Assembly (NCBI GenBank): GCA_044238845.1 | Contig: JBIICN010000003.1 | Coordinates: 94,971-158,970 of the forward strand | From: UBA4416 sp044238845 | GTDB taxonomy: Bacteria > Bacteroidota > Bacteroidia > B-17B0 > Aurantibacillaceae | Direction: 5' to 3' | DNA: 64,000 nt | Shown: piece by piece, positions 1 to 8,280 of the stretch | How positions within the stretch are numbered: the first letter of the stretch is position 1 | How the letters are laid out: every line of letters starts with the position of its first letter | Position numbers and translations under genes: made by a program | Notes under the pieces: model-generated | Seen by the model: the letters and a program-made list of their open reading frames with translations, nothing else | Database searches by the model: none | Told to the model about the DNA's origin: nothing

Positions 1-198
1 ATTCATAAAGAGATGATTATATTTGAATGTGAAAATAAATTTACTGTTAACTCACAAAATAACTCAGAGAACAATGGTTTAGGGAATGGCTTAATTGAAA
101 AACGACTACAGTTATTATATCCTAATAATCATACGCTAGAAATAACTACAGAAAATAATATCTATAAAGTAAAATTAACTCTTAACAATGTCAATTAG
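1..198 (+). CDS. Sensor histidine kinase, C-terminal end (partial)
   Basis: The reading frame is open from the first base of the window and ends at 198, so only the last 65 residues are visible. They include a Gly-Leu-Gly-Asn-Gly-Leu stretch followed by Glu-Lys-Arg-Leu-Gln-Leu-Leu-Tyr-Pro. This is the usual end of the ATP-binding domain of LytS/YehU-type histidine kinases, where a G-box glycine run is followed by a helix with ERL-LLY. The frame overlaps the next gene, a LytTR response regulator, by 11 bases, the normal arrangement for a translationally coupled kinase-regulator pair. The sensor part and the phospho-accepting His lie outside the window, so the signal cannot be guessed. Confidence 0.85.
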   Translation: MHKEMIIFECENKFTVNSQNNSENNGLGNGLIEKRLQLLYPNNHTLEITTENNIYKVKLTLNNVN

Positions 199-886
199 CT
201 GTATTATCATCGAAGATGAGCCTTTAGCAATGGAGCGAACAAAAAGCTACGTTCAAAAACTTACTTTTCTGAATTTATTAGCATGTTTTGAAAACGGCAT
301 TGATGCACTAGTGTATTTAAAATCTAATAAAGTAGATTTAATATTTTTAGACATTAATTTAGGTGAAATATCTGGCATACAACTTTTAGAAACAGATACT
401 ATTAATTGCGAAGTAATTATCATCACTGCTTATCAGGAACACGCTTTAAAAGGTTTTGAATTAAATGTTACTGACTATTTAATGAAGCCATATTCCTTTG
501 ACAGGTTTCTTCAAGCCGTAAACAGAGTGCAGGATAATTTATCAAAAAGCATTTCAGGAAATCAAAAGGATTTTATTTTTATTAAAACAGAATATAGATT
601 AGAGAAGATTGTGCTAAATGAAATTCTGTATATAGAAGGAATGAGAGATTACAGAAGAATTCATACCATCCACAAAAAAATAATGACACTTCAAACTTTC
701 AAAGAATTAGAAAAAGAAATTCCAGCAAACGTTATTAGCAGGGTTCATAAATCATTTATGGTATCAATAGATAAAATTGAATCGATAGAAAGAGACAGAA
801 TAAAAATCAAAGATATTTTAATTCCAATTTCGGAAACTTACAAGAAACCATTTTTTGAGTTAATCAATTTAAAAACTACTCCTTAA
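188..886 (+). CDS. LytTR-family response regulator
   Basis: A 232-residue two-domain regulator. Residues 1-120 form a receiver domain with the acidic pocket Glu9-Asp10-Glu11, the phospho-acceptor Asp55 in Phe-Leu-Asp-Ile-Asn-Leu, Thr80 and Lys100 (Lys-Pro). Residues about 135-228 match a LytTR DNA-binding domain, with the typical Ile-Leu-Tyr-Ile-Glu-Gly and Arg-Val-His-Lys-Ser-Phe motifs. It presumably binds DNA when phosphorylated by the kinase encoded just upstream, with which it overlaps by 11 bases. Its stop overlaps the convergent radical SAM gene by a few bases. Targets are unknown. A second kinase/LytTR pair of similar layout lies at 59024-61523. Confidence 0.93.
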   Translation: MSISCIIIEDEPLAMERTKSYVQKLTFLNLLACFENGIDALVYLKSNKVDLIFLDINLGEISGIQLLETDTINCEVIIITAYQEHALKGFELNVTDYLMKPYSFDRFLQAVNRVQDNLSKSISGNQKDFIFIKTEYRLEKIVLNEILYIEGMRDYRRIHTIHKKIMTLQTFKELEKEIPANVISRVHKSFMVSIDKIESIERDRIKIKDILIPISETYKKPFFELINLKTTP

Positions 887-2526
887 ACCACTTCTGCTTT
901 TTCAGTGCCATTATATTGAATAATAATATTCTTTGGCTCATTTACGATTGTTTGTTGAGTAGAAAACATTTTAAAATCAAAATCTAAAGGCAATACCACG
1001 TAACGGTATTTATGATGATTTAATTTTAATTCATCAATTAATTTATTTTTAGTAGTAAACTCAATTTCTTCTAAAAACAAACTTTTGGGTTTTACTTTAA
1101 AATGCAAATAATAATCAACAGCAATCAACTGTTGCAAAATAGTATCGTTTGGATAGATATTTTTAGAATAAGCTGTTATAATCTCAAAAACGTCGGTTAA
1201 CGAATACTTATGAAAATCTTTTTGAGTTCCAAAATAATGTCCTAATCCAAGTAAAAACTCAAAAATACTATAATTCAGGGTTACATATCTTAAAGTATTC
1301 GTCGCCTTTTTACCATTCCAGTATATCTCTAAGGCGTGTTCTAATTCTACAATTTGATGTAATTGTTCTTTTGATAAATAATTACTTTCAATAATTTGAT
1401 AAGGAGGATTTGGATCAAACACAAATCCATGTTCTTGATATTTTTGACGAACGGGTGTGCCTTTTAAAAACTTTAAAAAACCTAACTGCATTTCGGGTGC
1501 AAATAACTTAAATACTTCTTCAATACTGTATTTAATGTCTTCCCAATAATCTAAAGCCATCCCAACAATTAAATCTAAGTGCATTTCCACCTTATAATCC
1601 AATTGCTTGATGATACTAGTTGTTTTCTCAAAACTTTGTTTTCGCTTAACCTCCAAATTAGCTTTTTGATTAACCGTTTGAATTCCTATCTCAAATCTAA
1701 ATAAATTATCAGGTACTCTATCATGAATAAATTGAATGATATCAGGATGCAAAATATCTGCCGTGATTTCAAATTGAAATACATTTTCAGGACGATAGTT
1801 ATCTAAGATAAATTGAAAAATATCAAGCGTAAAATCTTTTTTAATATTGAAAGTTCTATCCAAAAACTTAATCACTTTACCATGTTGCATCATGTACAAC
1901 AAAGTGGCTTTAATAGTAGAATTTGGCAGGTAGCGAACTTTGTTATCTAAACTCGCTAAGCAAAATTCACATTTATACGGACAGCCACGAGAAGTTTCGA
2001 TATACAGAACCTTATTAACCAAATCTTCAGGCTTATCAAAACGATAAGGCATGCTGTTTTCAAAGTTCTTTAAATCAAACATTGAAGCCATTTTATTGGT
2101 CTTCACCTCTGTTCCACTTTTCCAAACTAAACTCGATACTAATGCTGGATTTGGGTAAAAATCTAAGAATTCTTTAAATGCAATTTCTCCTTCTCCAACA
2201 ATGATATAATCAATATAGTTTAATGCAATTATATCTTCGTATTCATAACTTACTTCTGGTCCGCCCAATAAAATTTTAGTATGTGGATTGATTGCTTTAA
2301 TTTTTTCGCAAACTGCTAACGTTTGGGTAATATTCCAGATATAACAACTAAAAGCAACCACATCAAAATTCGCACAATGCTCAGCCACATCGTCCTTATC
2401 TTCTTTTATATTAAATTCTTTCCACTCAAGCCCTTTATATTGCTCTTGATTTAACTCATACAACAAACGAATAGCTAAATTCGTATGAATATACTTGGCA
2501 TTTAATGTGGTTAAAAGAATTTTCAT
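883..2526 (-). CDS. B12-binding domain radical SAM protein (DUF4080 type)
   Basis: About 547 residues from the chosen start at 2526, where the protein begins with Met-Lys-Ile-Leu-Leu, the usual start of this family; the frame is open to 2568 but that extension is not family-like. Residues 1-130 form a cobalamin-binding-like Rossmann domain with the Leu-Leu-Gly-Gly-Pro-Glu strand-turn. Residues 170-400 hold the radical SAM barrel with the cluster motif Cys182-x3-Cys186-x2-Cys189. The C-terminal third matches the DUF4080 region common in Bacteroidota and Firmicutes. The family is thought to do radical SAM chemistry (methylation or rearrangement) on an unknown substrate. It stands alone and its stop overlaps the convergent response regulator. 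Confidence 0.9.
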   Translation of the reverse strand: MKILLTTLNAKYIHTNLAIRLLYELNQEQYKGLEWKEFNIKEDKDDVAEHCANFDVVAFSCYIWNITQTLAVCEKIKAINPHTKILLGGPEVSYEYEDIIALNYIDYIIVGEGEIAFKEFLDFYPNPALVSSLVWKSGTEVKTNKMASMFDLKNFENSMPYRFDKPEDLVNKVLYIETSRGCPYKCEFCLASLDNKVRYLPNSTIKATLLYMMQHGKVIKFLDRTFNIKKDFTLDIFQFILDNYRPENVFQFEITADILHPDIIQFIHDRVPDNLFRFEIGIQTVNQKANLEVKRKQSFEKTTSIIKQLDYKVEMHLDLIVGMALDYWEDIKYSIEEVFKLFAPEMQLGFLKFLKGTPVRQKYQEHGFVFDPNPPYQIIESNYLSKEQLHQIVELEHALEIYWNGKKATNTLRYVTLNYSIFEFLLGLGHYFGTQKDFHKYSLTDVFEIITAYSKNIYPNDTILQQLIAVDYYLHFKVKPKSLFLEEIEFTTKNKLIDELKLNHHKYRYVVLPLDFDFKMFSTQQTIVNEPKNIIIQYNGTEKAEVV

Positions 2527-2569
2527 GGACGATAAAGATACAAATTTGGAATAATTACACCTAAACAAA

Positions 2570-2596
2570 AAAACCTCTGCTACTGGCAGAGGTTTT
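2570..2596 (-). terminator. Rho-independent terminator after the duplicated secreted-protein gene
   Basis: An 11-bp perfect stem (2570-2580 with 2586-2596) with a 5-base loop is followed on the minus strand by a T-rich tract. It lies 23 bases after the stop at 2619 and before the radical SAM start at 2526, so it separates the two minus-strand genes. Confidence 0.8.
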
Positions 2597-2618
2597 CCTA
2601 TTAAATAATAGCAAATTC

Positions 2619-3776
2619 CTACCTACTTGCTATAACCATTGTTGAACTATTTTTTTCAATTAGTTGAATAGACTCATATTGCTTGTTAATCGCTAACACT
2701 TCTTTTTCTTCGGCATTACTCATGGCGCCATATTTTGCTTGAACTGTTAATTGGGCATTTCCTTCCTCTCTCATCTCTTTTCCTACTTTTAACAAGTACT
2801 CTGCTTCCACGTTCAATTGATTAACTTTTACAATCAACTCAACATTACCTTCTACATTTTCTGATAACGTATGTATTAATTCTCTGTTTTTTGAAAATTT
2901 TGTGTAAGTCATTTTAGCTTTTATATTGGAAATCTCTAATTCTTTCACTAAATAATCATTTTCAAAACTAATAGCTTCATTAATTAAAATTTGTTTTTCG
3001 TTTGGAGCTGCTACTTCTGCATTTTTTCTTAACTCTTTAGCAGTTACTTTGAAATTCATGGCTTCTTGGAATATTACAAATAATTGATTATTTAATACTT
3101 CCGAACTATTGATCTCTAAATTTGAAGACATTTCTATGTGCTGAATGGCTTCCGTTTCAACTATTCCTTTATCATAAACAGAAACTACAGGTGTTTGCTG
3201 AACTAATTGAGGATATGTGCTAGCAAATAAGTCCAAAACTTCTTGTTGTTTTTGTAAAGCTAATTCTTCTTTCTCCTCTGCATTTGTAAAATCGCCATAT
3301 TTAGCTTGAACAGTTAATTGTGCATTTCCTTCCTCACGCATTTCTTTCGCAATTTTCATAAAACGTTCAGATTCACTGTATGAATGATTTGCCTTAGTGT
3401 ATGTAATTGTATTTTGAGGGATTTTAGTAAATACATTAATTATCATTCCTCTATTTTTCTCAAATTTACTGTAAGAAATTTGAGCGGATAATTCAGAAGC
3501 TTCTATTTGTTTAACGAGCGATAGTTGTTCAATAGAAAGTGCTTCATCTCTTAATTGCTTTGCGTTTATTTTTAGTGTTTTAGTTTGTTCCAATAATTGC
3601 AAATACTCTTTCTCACTTAATGTAATATTACTATTTACATAATTCATTTTCACTGGTTCTTTAGGCCCCATTATATCAACTCTGATTTTGTGAGTTTGGT
3701 TGCCTTGTGTTTGGCCGTTTACCATTACCTGAATGGTAAGTGCCAACAATGTTGTTAGGTAGGTTAAAGTTTTCAT
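2619..3776 (-). CDS. Secreted protein with an internal duplication, unknown function
   Basis: A 385-residue protein with a signal peptide at residues 1-22 (ending Val-Asn-Gly-Gln). The mature part is built from two copies of a roughly 140-residue helical, Lys/Glu-rich unit, at about residues 52-188 and 228-376. Both copies share the phrase Lys-Glu-Met-Arg-Glu-Glu-Gly-Asn-Ala-Gln-Leu-Thr-Val-Gln-Ala-Lys-Tyr-Gly, followed by Asn-Ala-Glu-Glu-Lys-Glu, and both contain a Lys-Asn-Arg motif after a Tyr-x-Lys-Phe stretch. This points to an intragenic duplication. I do not recognise the family. The composition suggests an extended alpha-helical periplasmic or surface protein. It is transcribed alone, with a terminator directly after it. 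Confidence 0.85.
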   Translation of the reverse strand: MKTLTYLTTLLALTIQVMVNGQTQGNQTHKIRVDIMGPKEPVKMNYVNSNITLSEKEYLQLLEQTKTLKINAKQLRDEALSIEQLSLVKQIEASELSAQISYSKFEKNRGMIINVFTKIPQNTITYTKANHSYSESERFMKIAKEMREEGNAQLTVQAKYGDFTNAEEKEELALQKQQEVLDLFASTYPQLVQQTPVVSVYDKGIVETEAIQHIEMSSNLEINSSEVLNNQLFVIFQEAMNFKVTAKELRKNAEVAAPNEKQILINEAISFENDYLVKELEISNIKAKMTYTKFSKNRELIHTLSENVEGNVELIVKVNQLNVEAEYLLKVGKEMREEGNAQLTVQAKYGAMSNAEEKEVLAINKQYESIQLIEKNSSTMVIASR

Positions 3777-3832
3777 AGGACAAATGTTTTAATAGGTTTA
3801 TATTTTTCATGTGAATTAATTTAATTTTTATA

Positions 3833-3840
3833 CAAAGATA
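3833..3840 (-). promoter_or_regulatory. Possible -7 element (TATCTTTG) in a 329-bp intergenic region
   Basis: On the minus strand the sequence reads TATCTTTG, which fits the Bacteroidota -7 consensus TAnnTTTG. It lies 57 bases before the start codon at 3776. No clear TTG at the -33 position is seen, so support is limited. The rest of 3777-4105 is AT-rich and I see no gene or RNA in it. Confidence 0.35.
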
Positions 3841-4105
3841 TTTCAGCAAGCCTTTTAAGGCAGTATGATTTAAATGCAATTTTTTTGATTGACTAACAAC
3901 TACTAGAATTATAGTTGTTTTAATTTTGAGTACACAAAGTATATTTTTGTTTTACTAGCCCTTTGAAAAAACTATTTCATTGGGTATCAAGTAGCTTTTG
4001 TTTTAGTTCCAATTTATTGTACGTACTAAAAAAAAGAAAGTTCGTTTTTTATCAAACTAAAATATAAACTTTTTAGTGTTACTATTTATATAAAAATAAG
4101 ATGAG

Positions 4106-4669
4106 TTATTTGTTATTACAGTAAACATTGGACTCTTCAACGGGGTACTTTTTTTCTAAATCGATATTGTTAAAACTATTTTTACCCCAAAAGAAAAATT
4201 TTTCAAAAAAAGGCAACAATTTACTATCTTCTATTTTACTTAAAAAATATACTTCATGCTCTTTCTCTTTCATTCCCAAATCATACAAAAGCACATCATG
4301 TTCAATTATTCCTAATGAATTAAAATATTGCTTCATTTTAAAGTATTCACAAACATTCCCACTCTCTAATCTCCCTGCGAAATAAAAAGGCATAAACCAT
4401 CCAATAACAAAGCAACTCGCCGAAATAATTTTTCCAATTACATGAAATTTAAACTCGTACCACTTAGAGATTGGAACATTATATTGCTTCATCAGGTGTA
4501 ACATTTCTGCGCGATGATTCCATTCATCAACTTCTATTTGCTTAATAGCAGCTTTCTCTTCTTTATCTTTAACAGAAGCCGCGTGGCCAATGTAGGCGAA
4601 TGCGGCTGCTTTTTCGGCTGAATAAGCTTGTTTCATTAAATCAACCAATTTAGAATGTTGAAGTTCCAT
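4106..4669 (-). CDS. Ferritin-like di-iron protein, COQ7/demethoxyubiquinone-hydroxylase type
   Basis: A 187-residue protein with two E-x-x-H iron-ligand motifs, Glu49-x2-His52 and Glu135-x2-His138, plus Glu19 in the first helix and Glu102/Glu108 as candidates for the third. This is the two-fold di-iron four-helix pattern of the COQ7/ferritin-like superfamily. Residues 78-98 form a hydrophobic segment that may sit in or on the membrane, as in COQ7. True COQ7 hydroxylates a ubiquinone precursor, but Bacteroidota normally make only menaquinone, so the substrate is probably different. The gene starts five bases after the stop of a methyltransferase gene, and the two very likely form an operon. 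Confidence 0.75.
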   Translation of the reverse strand: MELQHSKLVDLMKQAYSAEKAAAFAYIGHAASVKDKEEKAAIKQIEVDEWNHRAEMLHLMKQYNVPISKWYEFKFHVIGKIISASCFVIGWFMPFYFAGRLESGNVCEYFKMKQYFNSLGIIEHDVLLYDLGMKEKEHEVYFLSKIEDSKLLPFFEKFFFWGKNSFNNIDLEKKYPVEESNVYCNNK

Positions 4670-4674
4670 GGTAT

Positions 4675-5268
4675 TTATTTTTTTATATAAAACTTTAGTA
4701 AGCCGGTTTCATTTTTATCTATAAATTGATAAGACGAAGGAATCTTATTTTTAAATGTATAATAGGTTACCAATTTAGTACCTGATTTACATTCGTTTAA
4801 TTTAAACATTAAATCTTCATGATATTTTCTATATTCTTTTAATGAAACTTTCGATGTTTCATCTAACACACATGTTTTATCTAGTTGTTCGTGGAAAGAA
4901 TTAAAGAAATAAATACCATTAAATTTTTTAAAATCTAATGCCGTAAAATCATCATTAATAAAATGAGTGTTTTTTAGTTTGTAGTTCCGCTTAATTTTAT
5001 TAGAGAGATTGGTTAGGGTCTTTCTTTTTTCAACACCATAAAAATGCGCTTCAGTTACGACTGAACCAATGCAGCAAAACTTACCAACGCCAGATCCAAT
5101 ATCTAATATCTTATCAGTTGGTTTATCAACTAATAATTTAGCAGCTTTAATAGCAATATTAACGGGTGTGAAATGGCGGGCAGAATGTTCTTGATATAAC
5201 TTAGGGTAAATTGTATCGAAGGCTAAATTAGTGGGGTATTTCTTTTGTTTTAACTGCTCAAAAACCAT
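4675..5268 (-). CDS. SAM-dependent methyltransferase
   Basis: A 197-residue class I methyltransferase. Motif I is visible as Leu-Asp-Ile-Gly-Ser-Gly-Val-Gly-Lys-Phe at about residues 55-64, followed by the acidic end of strand 2 (Gly-Val-Glu-Lys) and a motif IV-like Ile-Tyr-Phe-Phe-Asn-Ser-Phe. The substrate is not evident. The gene is first in a two-gene minus-strand unit, with only five bases to the ferritin-like protein, which suggests that both act on the same small molecule. The length is near that of a minimal class I methyltransferase domain. Confidence 0.82.
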   Translation of the reverse strand: MVFEQLKQKKYPTNLAFDTIYPKLYQEHSARHFTPVNIAIKAAKLLVDKPTDKILDIGSGVGKFCCIGSVVTEAHFYGVEKRKTLTNLSNKIKRNYKLKNTHFINDDFTALDFKKFNGIYFFNSFHEQLDKTCVLDETSKVSLKEYRKYHEDLMFKLNECKSGTKLVTYYTFKNKIPSSYQFIDKNETGLLKFYIKK

Positions 5269-5391
5269 GTAGTAAAAGTAAACTTATTATAAAAGACTTA
5301 CTAGTAAATTCAATAATTATATGCACTGGATATTAACTAATTATTTAGGGGTTTATATACTTTCTTAACTTTTAATCAATACCTTAGTAAA

Positions 5392-5781
5392 ATGGACAAT
5401 CGCTCACAACAATTAAAAAATTTACGCCCAATTATTAATGTAGATAATTCCAAATCAACCGACTTGGAAACATTTCAAACGAATACCTTAAGACCAATTC
5501 TTAAATTTCAAAATGATTTGATTTTAACGATTATGAATCAGCATTTAGCAGAAAATAAAATAGTAGTTAAAAACTTAACCGATAACAAAAAAATAGAACG
5601 TGTACATGAAATTGTAAAAGGTAATTTACAATTAAAGCAATTATTTACAGGAATTACTATTGCACTCTTTACAGAAGAAGAAATTACATTTTATCACGAG
5701 AACAAAAGAGAAGTTGTAAAACGTACAATTACATTGCTATTAGAACGTGTTTGTTCTCAATTAGACAAATTGCAATTCTAA
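5392..5781 (+). CDS. Small conserved protein of unknown function
   Basis: A 129-residue soluble, helix-rich protein with no signal peptide or obvious catalytic motif. The conserved-looking parts are Leu-Arg-Pro-Ile-Leu-Lys-Phe-Gln-Asn-Asp near residue 35 and a Phe-Thr-x-Glu-Glu segment near residue 95. From memory, similar short proteins in Flavobacteriia are sometimes labelled glyoxalase, but no vicinal-oxygen-chelate metal site can be seen and I would not use that name. It is convergent with the thioesterase gene, one base apart. Confidence 0.7.
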   Translation: MDNRSQQLKNLRPIINVDNSKSTDLETFQTNTLRPILKFQNDLILTIMNQHLAENKIVVKNLTDNKKIERVHEIVKGNLQLKQLFTGITIALFTEEEITFYHENKREVVKRTITLLLERVCSQLDKLQF

Positions 5782-5782
5782 T

Positions 5783-6205
5783 CTATTTTAAGACAACAAA
5801 CCACTCAAAATTGGCTTGAAATACTTTAACATTTTGTTCGTCAAATAATTCAACAATAGTTGTAATTAACACTCTTTTCTTAGTTTCTAATTCTGAGGAG
5901 ATATGCTCAATCGTATTATCCTTTAAAAATGCTTTAGATTTGATGATACCTTGTGCAGGCTTTTTGTAAGACACTTCCACTTTTCTGAGAACAGGAATCA
6001 CATTGTCAATAATTTCTTCAGGAAAAGCTTTTAATAATAACTGCGCTCCCGAACCTTCAGCTAACGCAAATAATGCCGCTGCATGAACCGTATCTAAGTG
6101 GTTCGTATATTCTTTCCGATTATCTAATTGTAACAAATAATCTGACTCCTTACATAAGGAAATACCTAATAATTGATTGAAGGGAACTTTTGTAATATCT
6201 ATCAT
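5783..6205 (-). CDS. Hotdog-fold thioesterase-like protein (DUF4442/PaaI type)
   Basis: A 140-residue protein matching a single hotdog domain. The central helix motif reads Thr-Val-His-Ala-Ala-Ala-Leu-Phe-Ala-Leu-Ala-Glu-Gly-Ser-Gly-Ala (about residues 39-54), as in PaaI/DUF4442 proteins that hydrolyse acyl-CoA thioesters. No signal peptide is present, so it acts in the cytoplasm. A candidate promoter lies upstream at 6251-6278. The acyl substrate cannot be inferred. Confidence 0.82.
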   Translation of the reverse strand: MIDITKVPFNQLLGISLCKESDYLLQLDNRKEYTNHLDTVHAAALFALAEGSGAQLLLKAFPEEIIDNVIPVLRKVEVSYKKPAQGIIKSKAFLKDNTIEHISSELETKKRVLITTIVELFDEQNVKVFQANFEWFVVLK

Positions 6206-6250
6206 ATACTAATTTACTAAAATTTAAAGATTATAGTTTTTTATGCGAAA

Positions 6251-6278
6251 CAAATTTAAAACATTAATCGTATAACAA
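6251..6278 (-). promoter_or_regulatory. Promoter candidate for the thioesterase gene
   Basis: On the minus strand, TTG (6278-6276) is followed after 17 bases by TAAATTTG (6258-6251), matching the Bacteroidota -33/-7 pattern (TTG ... TAnnTTTG). The -7 element ends 46 bases before the start codon at 6205. Confidence 0.45.
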
Positions 6279-6281
6279 GCC

Positions 6282-6989
6282 ATGGGAACATTATCTGAAA
6301 ACTGGCTAACAGAAAATCTAATTGATTTTGAATATAAAAAATATGTTTTATTGGGCTATTTGCAAAAGGTAAAGGAGCATTTTAATGAGCAAAAATTATA
6401 TCCAGACTTTGCCGAACTCATTGCGCATTACAAAAATTTAATTTCCTTAAAAAACAACACAACATCTCTTGAAAGTGGTTTCAAAAAAAACATTAAAGGA
6501 ATCGACTACGAGAAACTGAGTTTTGTATATGAAAATTCGGTTGACTATGCTTCCTTAAATGAATTAAAACAAATCATCGCCTTTAGTGAGCCTTTGTTTA
6601 TTGATGAATTAAAAAAAGGAAAAACTATTTTTGACTTTGCAGAACAACATATTCTCACCAATCATATTGGGATAATGCCAATTTACAAAAAAGAGGGTTA
6701 TTTTATTTTATACCCTTTCCAATCAAAACAAGTGCAAGTTTATAATTACACTTTATCTAAATTAAATTTATTAGAACAAGAAGTTTATGGCTTAAACTGC
6801 TCTTATTTTTCAACCTATACATTGTCACTAGCAAAACCGGTAGATAAAATAAAATTAGACATTATTGATACAAATCCTCAATTACCAAATCCAGCTGTGT
6901 ATTTATTTAAAGCAAATGCCACTCTTCCAAACGATGAAACTTTTTTACCCATCGCAAAACGTTTGTTGTATAAAAATCTGATTAATTAA
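6282..6989 (+). CDS. Conserved hypothetical cytoplasmic protein
   Basis: A 235-residue protein without signal peptide or membrane segment. The N-terminal half is helical and charged; the C-terminal half (about residues 135-235) has alternating hydrophobic residues suggesting a beta-rich domain. I do not recognise a family. Its end overlaps the end of the convergent kinase gene by eight bases. Confidence 0.7.
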   Translation: MGTLSENWLTENLIDFEYKKYVLLGYLQKVKEHFNEQKLYPDFAELIAHYKNLISLKNNTTSLESGFKKNIKGIDYEKLSFVYENSVDYASLNELKQIIAFSEPLFIDELKKGKTIFDFAEQHILTNHIGIMPIYKKEGYFILYPFQSKQVQVYNYTLSKLNLLEQEVYGLNCSYFSTYTLSLAKPVDKIKLDIIDTNPQLPNPAVYLFKANATLPNDETFLPIAKRLLYKNLIN

Positions 6990-8277
6990 CCGAAAGAATT
7001 TTTTGATAAATTTCATTAAAAGTTGGACGTTCTGAAACTATCTCATTAAAACATAAATCTTTTAAAGAAGTAAAATGCTTTAATACTTTTTCATCCATTT
7101 TATTTGAATTCATTAACAAATCATCTATCAAACAACCAAAGGCTCTCACATCTATTTTCTGATGCAATAAGGCATTTGATAAATTCAAATCATATAATGT
7201 TGCCGCACCAAAATCTCCTAACAAAACATTTGCGTCACTATCAATCATCAAATTATGCGCATAGAAATCGCCATGCATAATACCTTTACTATGTAATTGC
7301 ATCAAAACAGAAGCCGTATTTAACAGCGCACTAAAAACTTCATTAGCTGTAAATTGAGTTCCATCATCAAACACATCTCTCGTGCATGAAATAAAGCTTG
7401 GTGGCCTACCAAGGTTCTTAAAGGTTTTTGGAATCAACTCAAACACTAATCCTTCTTTTTGTTGAGGATGTTCTATAATCTTTCCTAACAAGGTTACTAA
7501 ACTATGATGATTACCTGCTAAAGCACAAGCATTCATTTCACTTAATGGCAATCCATCACTAGTCACTTCTCCTTTAAATACCTTAACTGCTACTTCCTTT
7601 TTTTGGTGTTTTAAAATAGCTTTTGAAATAATACCGGAGGCTCCTTCACCCAATTGTTCTTTCAATTCTAAATCATTCCATGAGATTTCATTCAGAGATT
7701 GATTATTTTGTTGCGCCACACTACACGGATTATCAGAATAAGCTAACCATGATAATTTTGGCAACCTCATTAGCCATTGAGGTAATACTTTTATATGGTT
7801 TGCTGAAATCCTTAATAATTCGATGTTTTTACAACTAGCCATTTCATCTGGCAATTCAGATAATTGATTACCTGCTAACGCTACCTTTTGCAAACGATAA
7901 CAATTACCAATAGATTTAGGTAATTGCGGAATTTGATTATTAGTTAAAATCAACCAACGAATATTTTTAGAAATGGCTTTTTCTGAAATATAATTAATGT
8001 GATTAGCTTTAAAGCCAACCATTTCCAATAAAGGACAATCAACCAACACTTCGGGATACTCCGTAAATAAATTATCAGAAAAAAAAGCAATTTTTAATTT
8101 AGTAAATCTTCCAAAATCCTTTGGCAAGGCAGATAGCTGATTACCTGATAAATCAAGTAATTCTAAACTATCTGCTAAATCAAATAACTCTTTTGGAAAT
8201 TCAGTTAAGCCACAAGATAATCTAATGGAAGTACAACCCGCTAATTTACCAGATTGTAATTGCTCCAATGTTTGCAT
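6982..8277 (-). CDS. Leucine-rich-repeat protein with C-terminal Ser/Thr protein kinase domain
   Basis: A 431-residue fusion. Residues about 15-185 are leucine-rich repeats of the short bacterial type, with recurring Leu-x-x-Asn-Gln-Leu and Leu-Pro. Residues about 203-430 form an ATP-binding Hanks-type kinase: glycine loop Gly210-x-Gly-Ala-Ser-Gly, Lys232 in Val-Ala-Val-Lys, Glu247, catalytic loop His335-Gly-Asp337-Phe-Tyr-Ala-His-Asn342, and Asp355-Phe-Gly. All core catalytic residues are present, so it should be active, although the loop is HGD instead of HRD. There is no signal peptide or membrane segment, so it is a soluble kinase. I chose ATG at 8277 over an in-frame TTG at 8280. It starts three bases after the stop of pepD and is probably cotranscribed with it. 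Confidence 0.92.
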   Translation of the reverse strand: MQTLEQLQSGKLAGCTSIRLSCGLTEFPKELFDLADSLELLDLSGNQLSALPKDFGRFTKLKIAFFSDNLFTEYPEVLVDCPLLEMVGFKANHINYISEKAISKNIRWLILTNNQIPQLPKSIGNCYRLQKVALAGNQLSELPDEMASCKNIELLRISANHIKVLPQWLMRLPKLSWLAYSDNPCSVAQQNNQSLNEISWNDLELKEQLGEGASGIISKAILKHQKKEVAVKVFKGEVTSDGLPLSEMNACALAGNHHSLVTLLGKIIEHPQQKEGLVFELIPKTFKNLGRPPSFISCTRDVFDDGTQFTANEVFSALLNTASVLMQLHSKGIMHGDFYAHNLMIDSDANVLLGDFGAATLYDLNLSNALLHQKIDVRAFGCLIDDLLMNSNKMDEKVLKHFTSLKDLCFNEIVSERPTFNEIYQKILSVN

Positions 8278-8280
8278 CAA

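Noticed and set aside
3676..3879. 67-residue minus-strand frame
   Set aside because: It overlaps the signal peptide of the duplicated secreted protein in another frame and has no domain.
4128..4385. 85-residue plus-strand frame
   Set aside because: It is antisense to the ferritin-like protein gene, which has clear di-iron motifs.
5392..5781. Glyoxalase assignment for the 129-residue protein
   Set aside because: No metal ligands or vicinal-oxygen-chelate repeats are visible; the name would only follow an old label.
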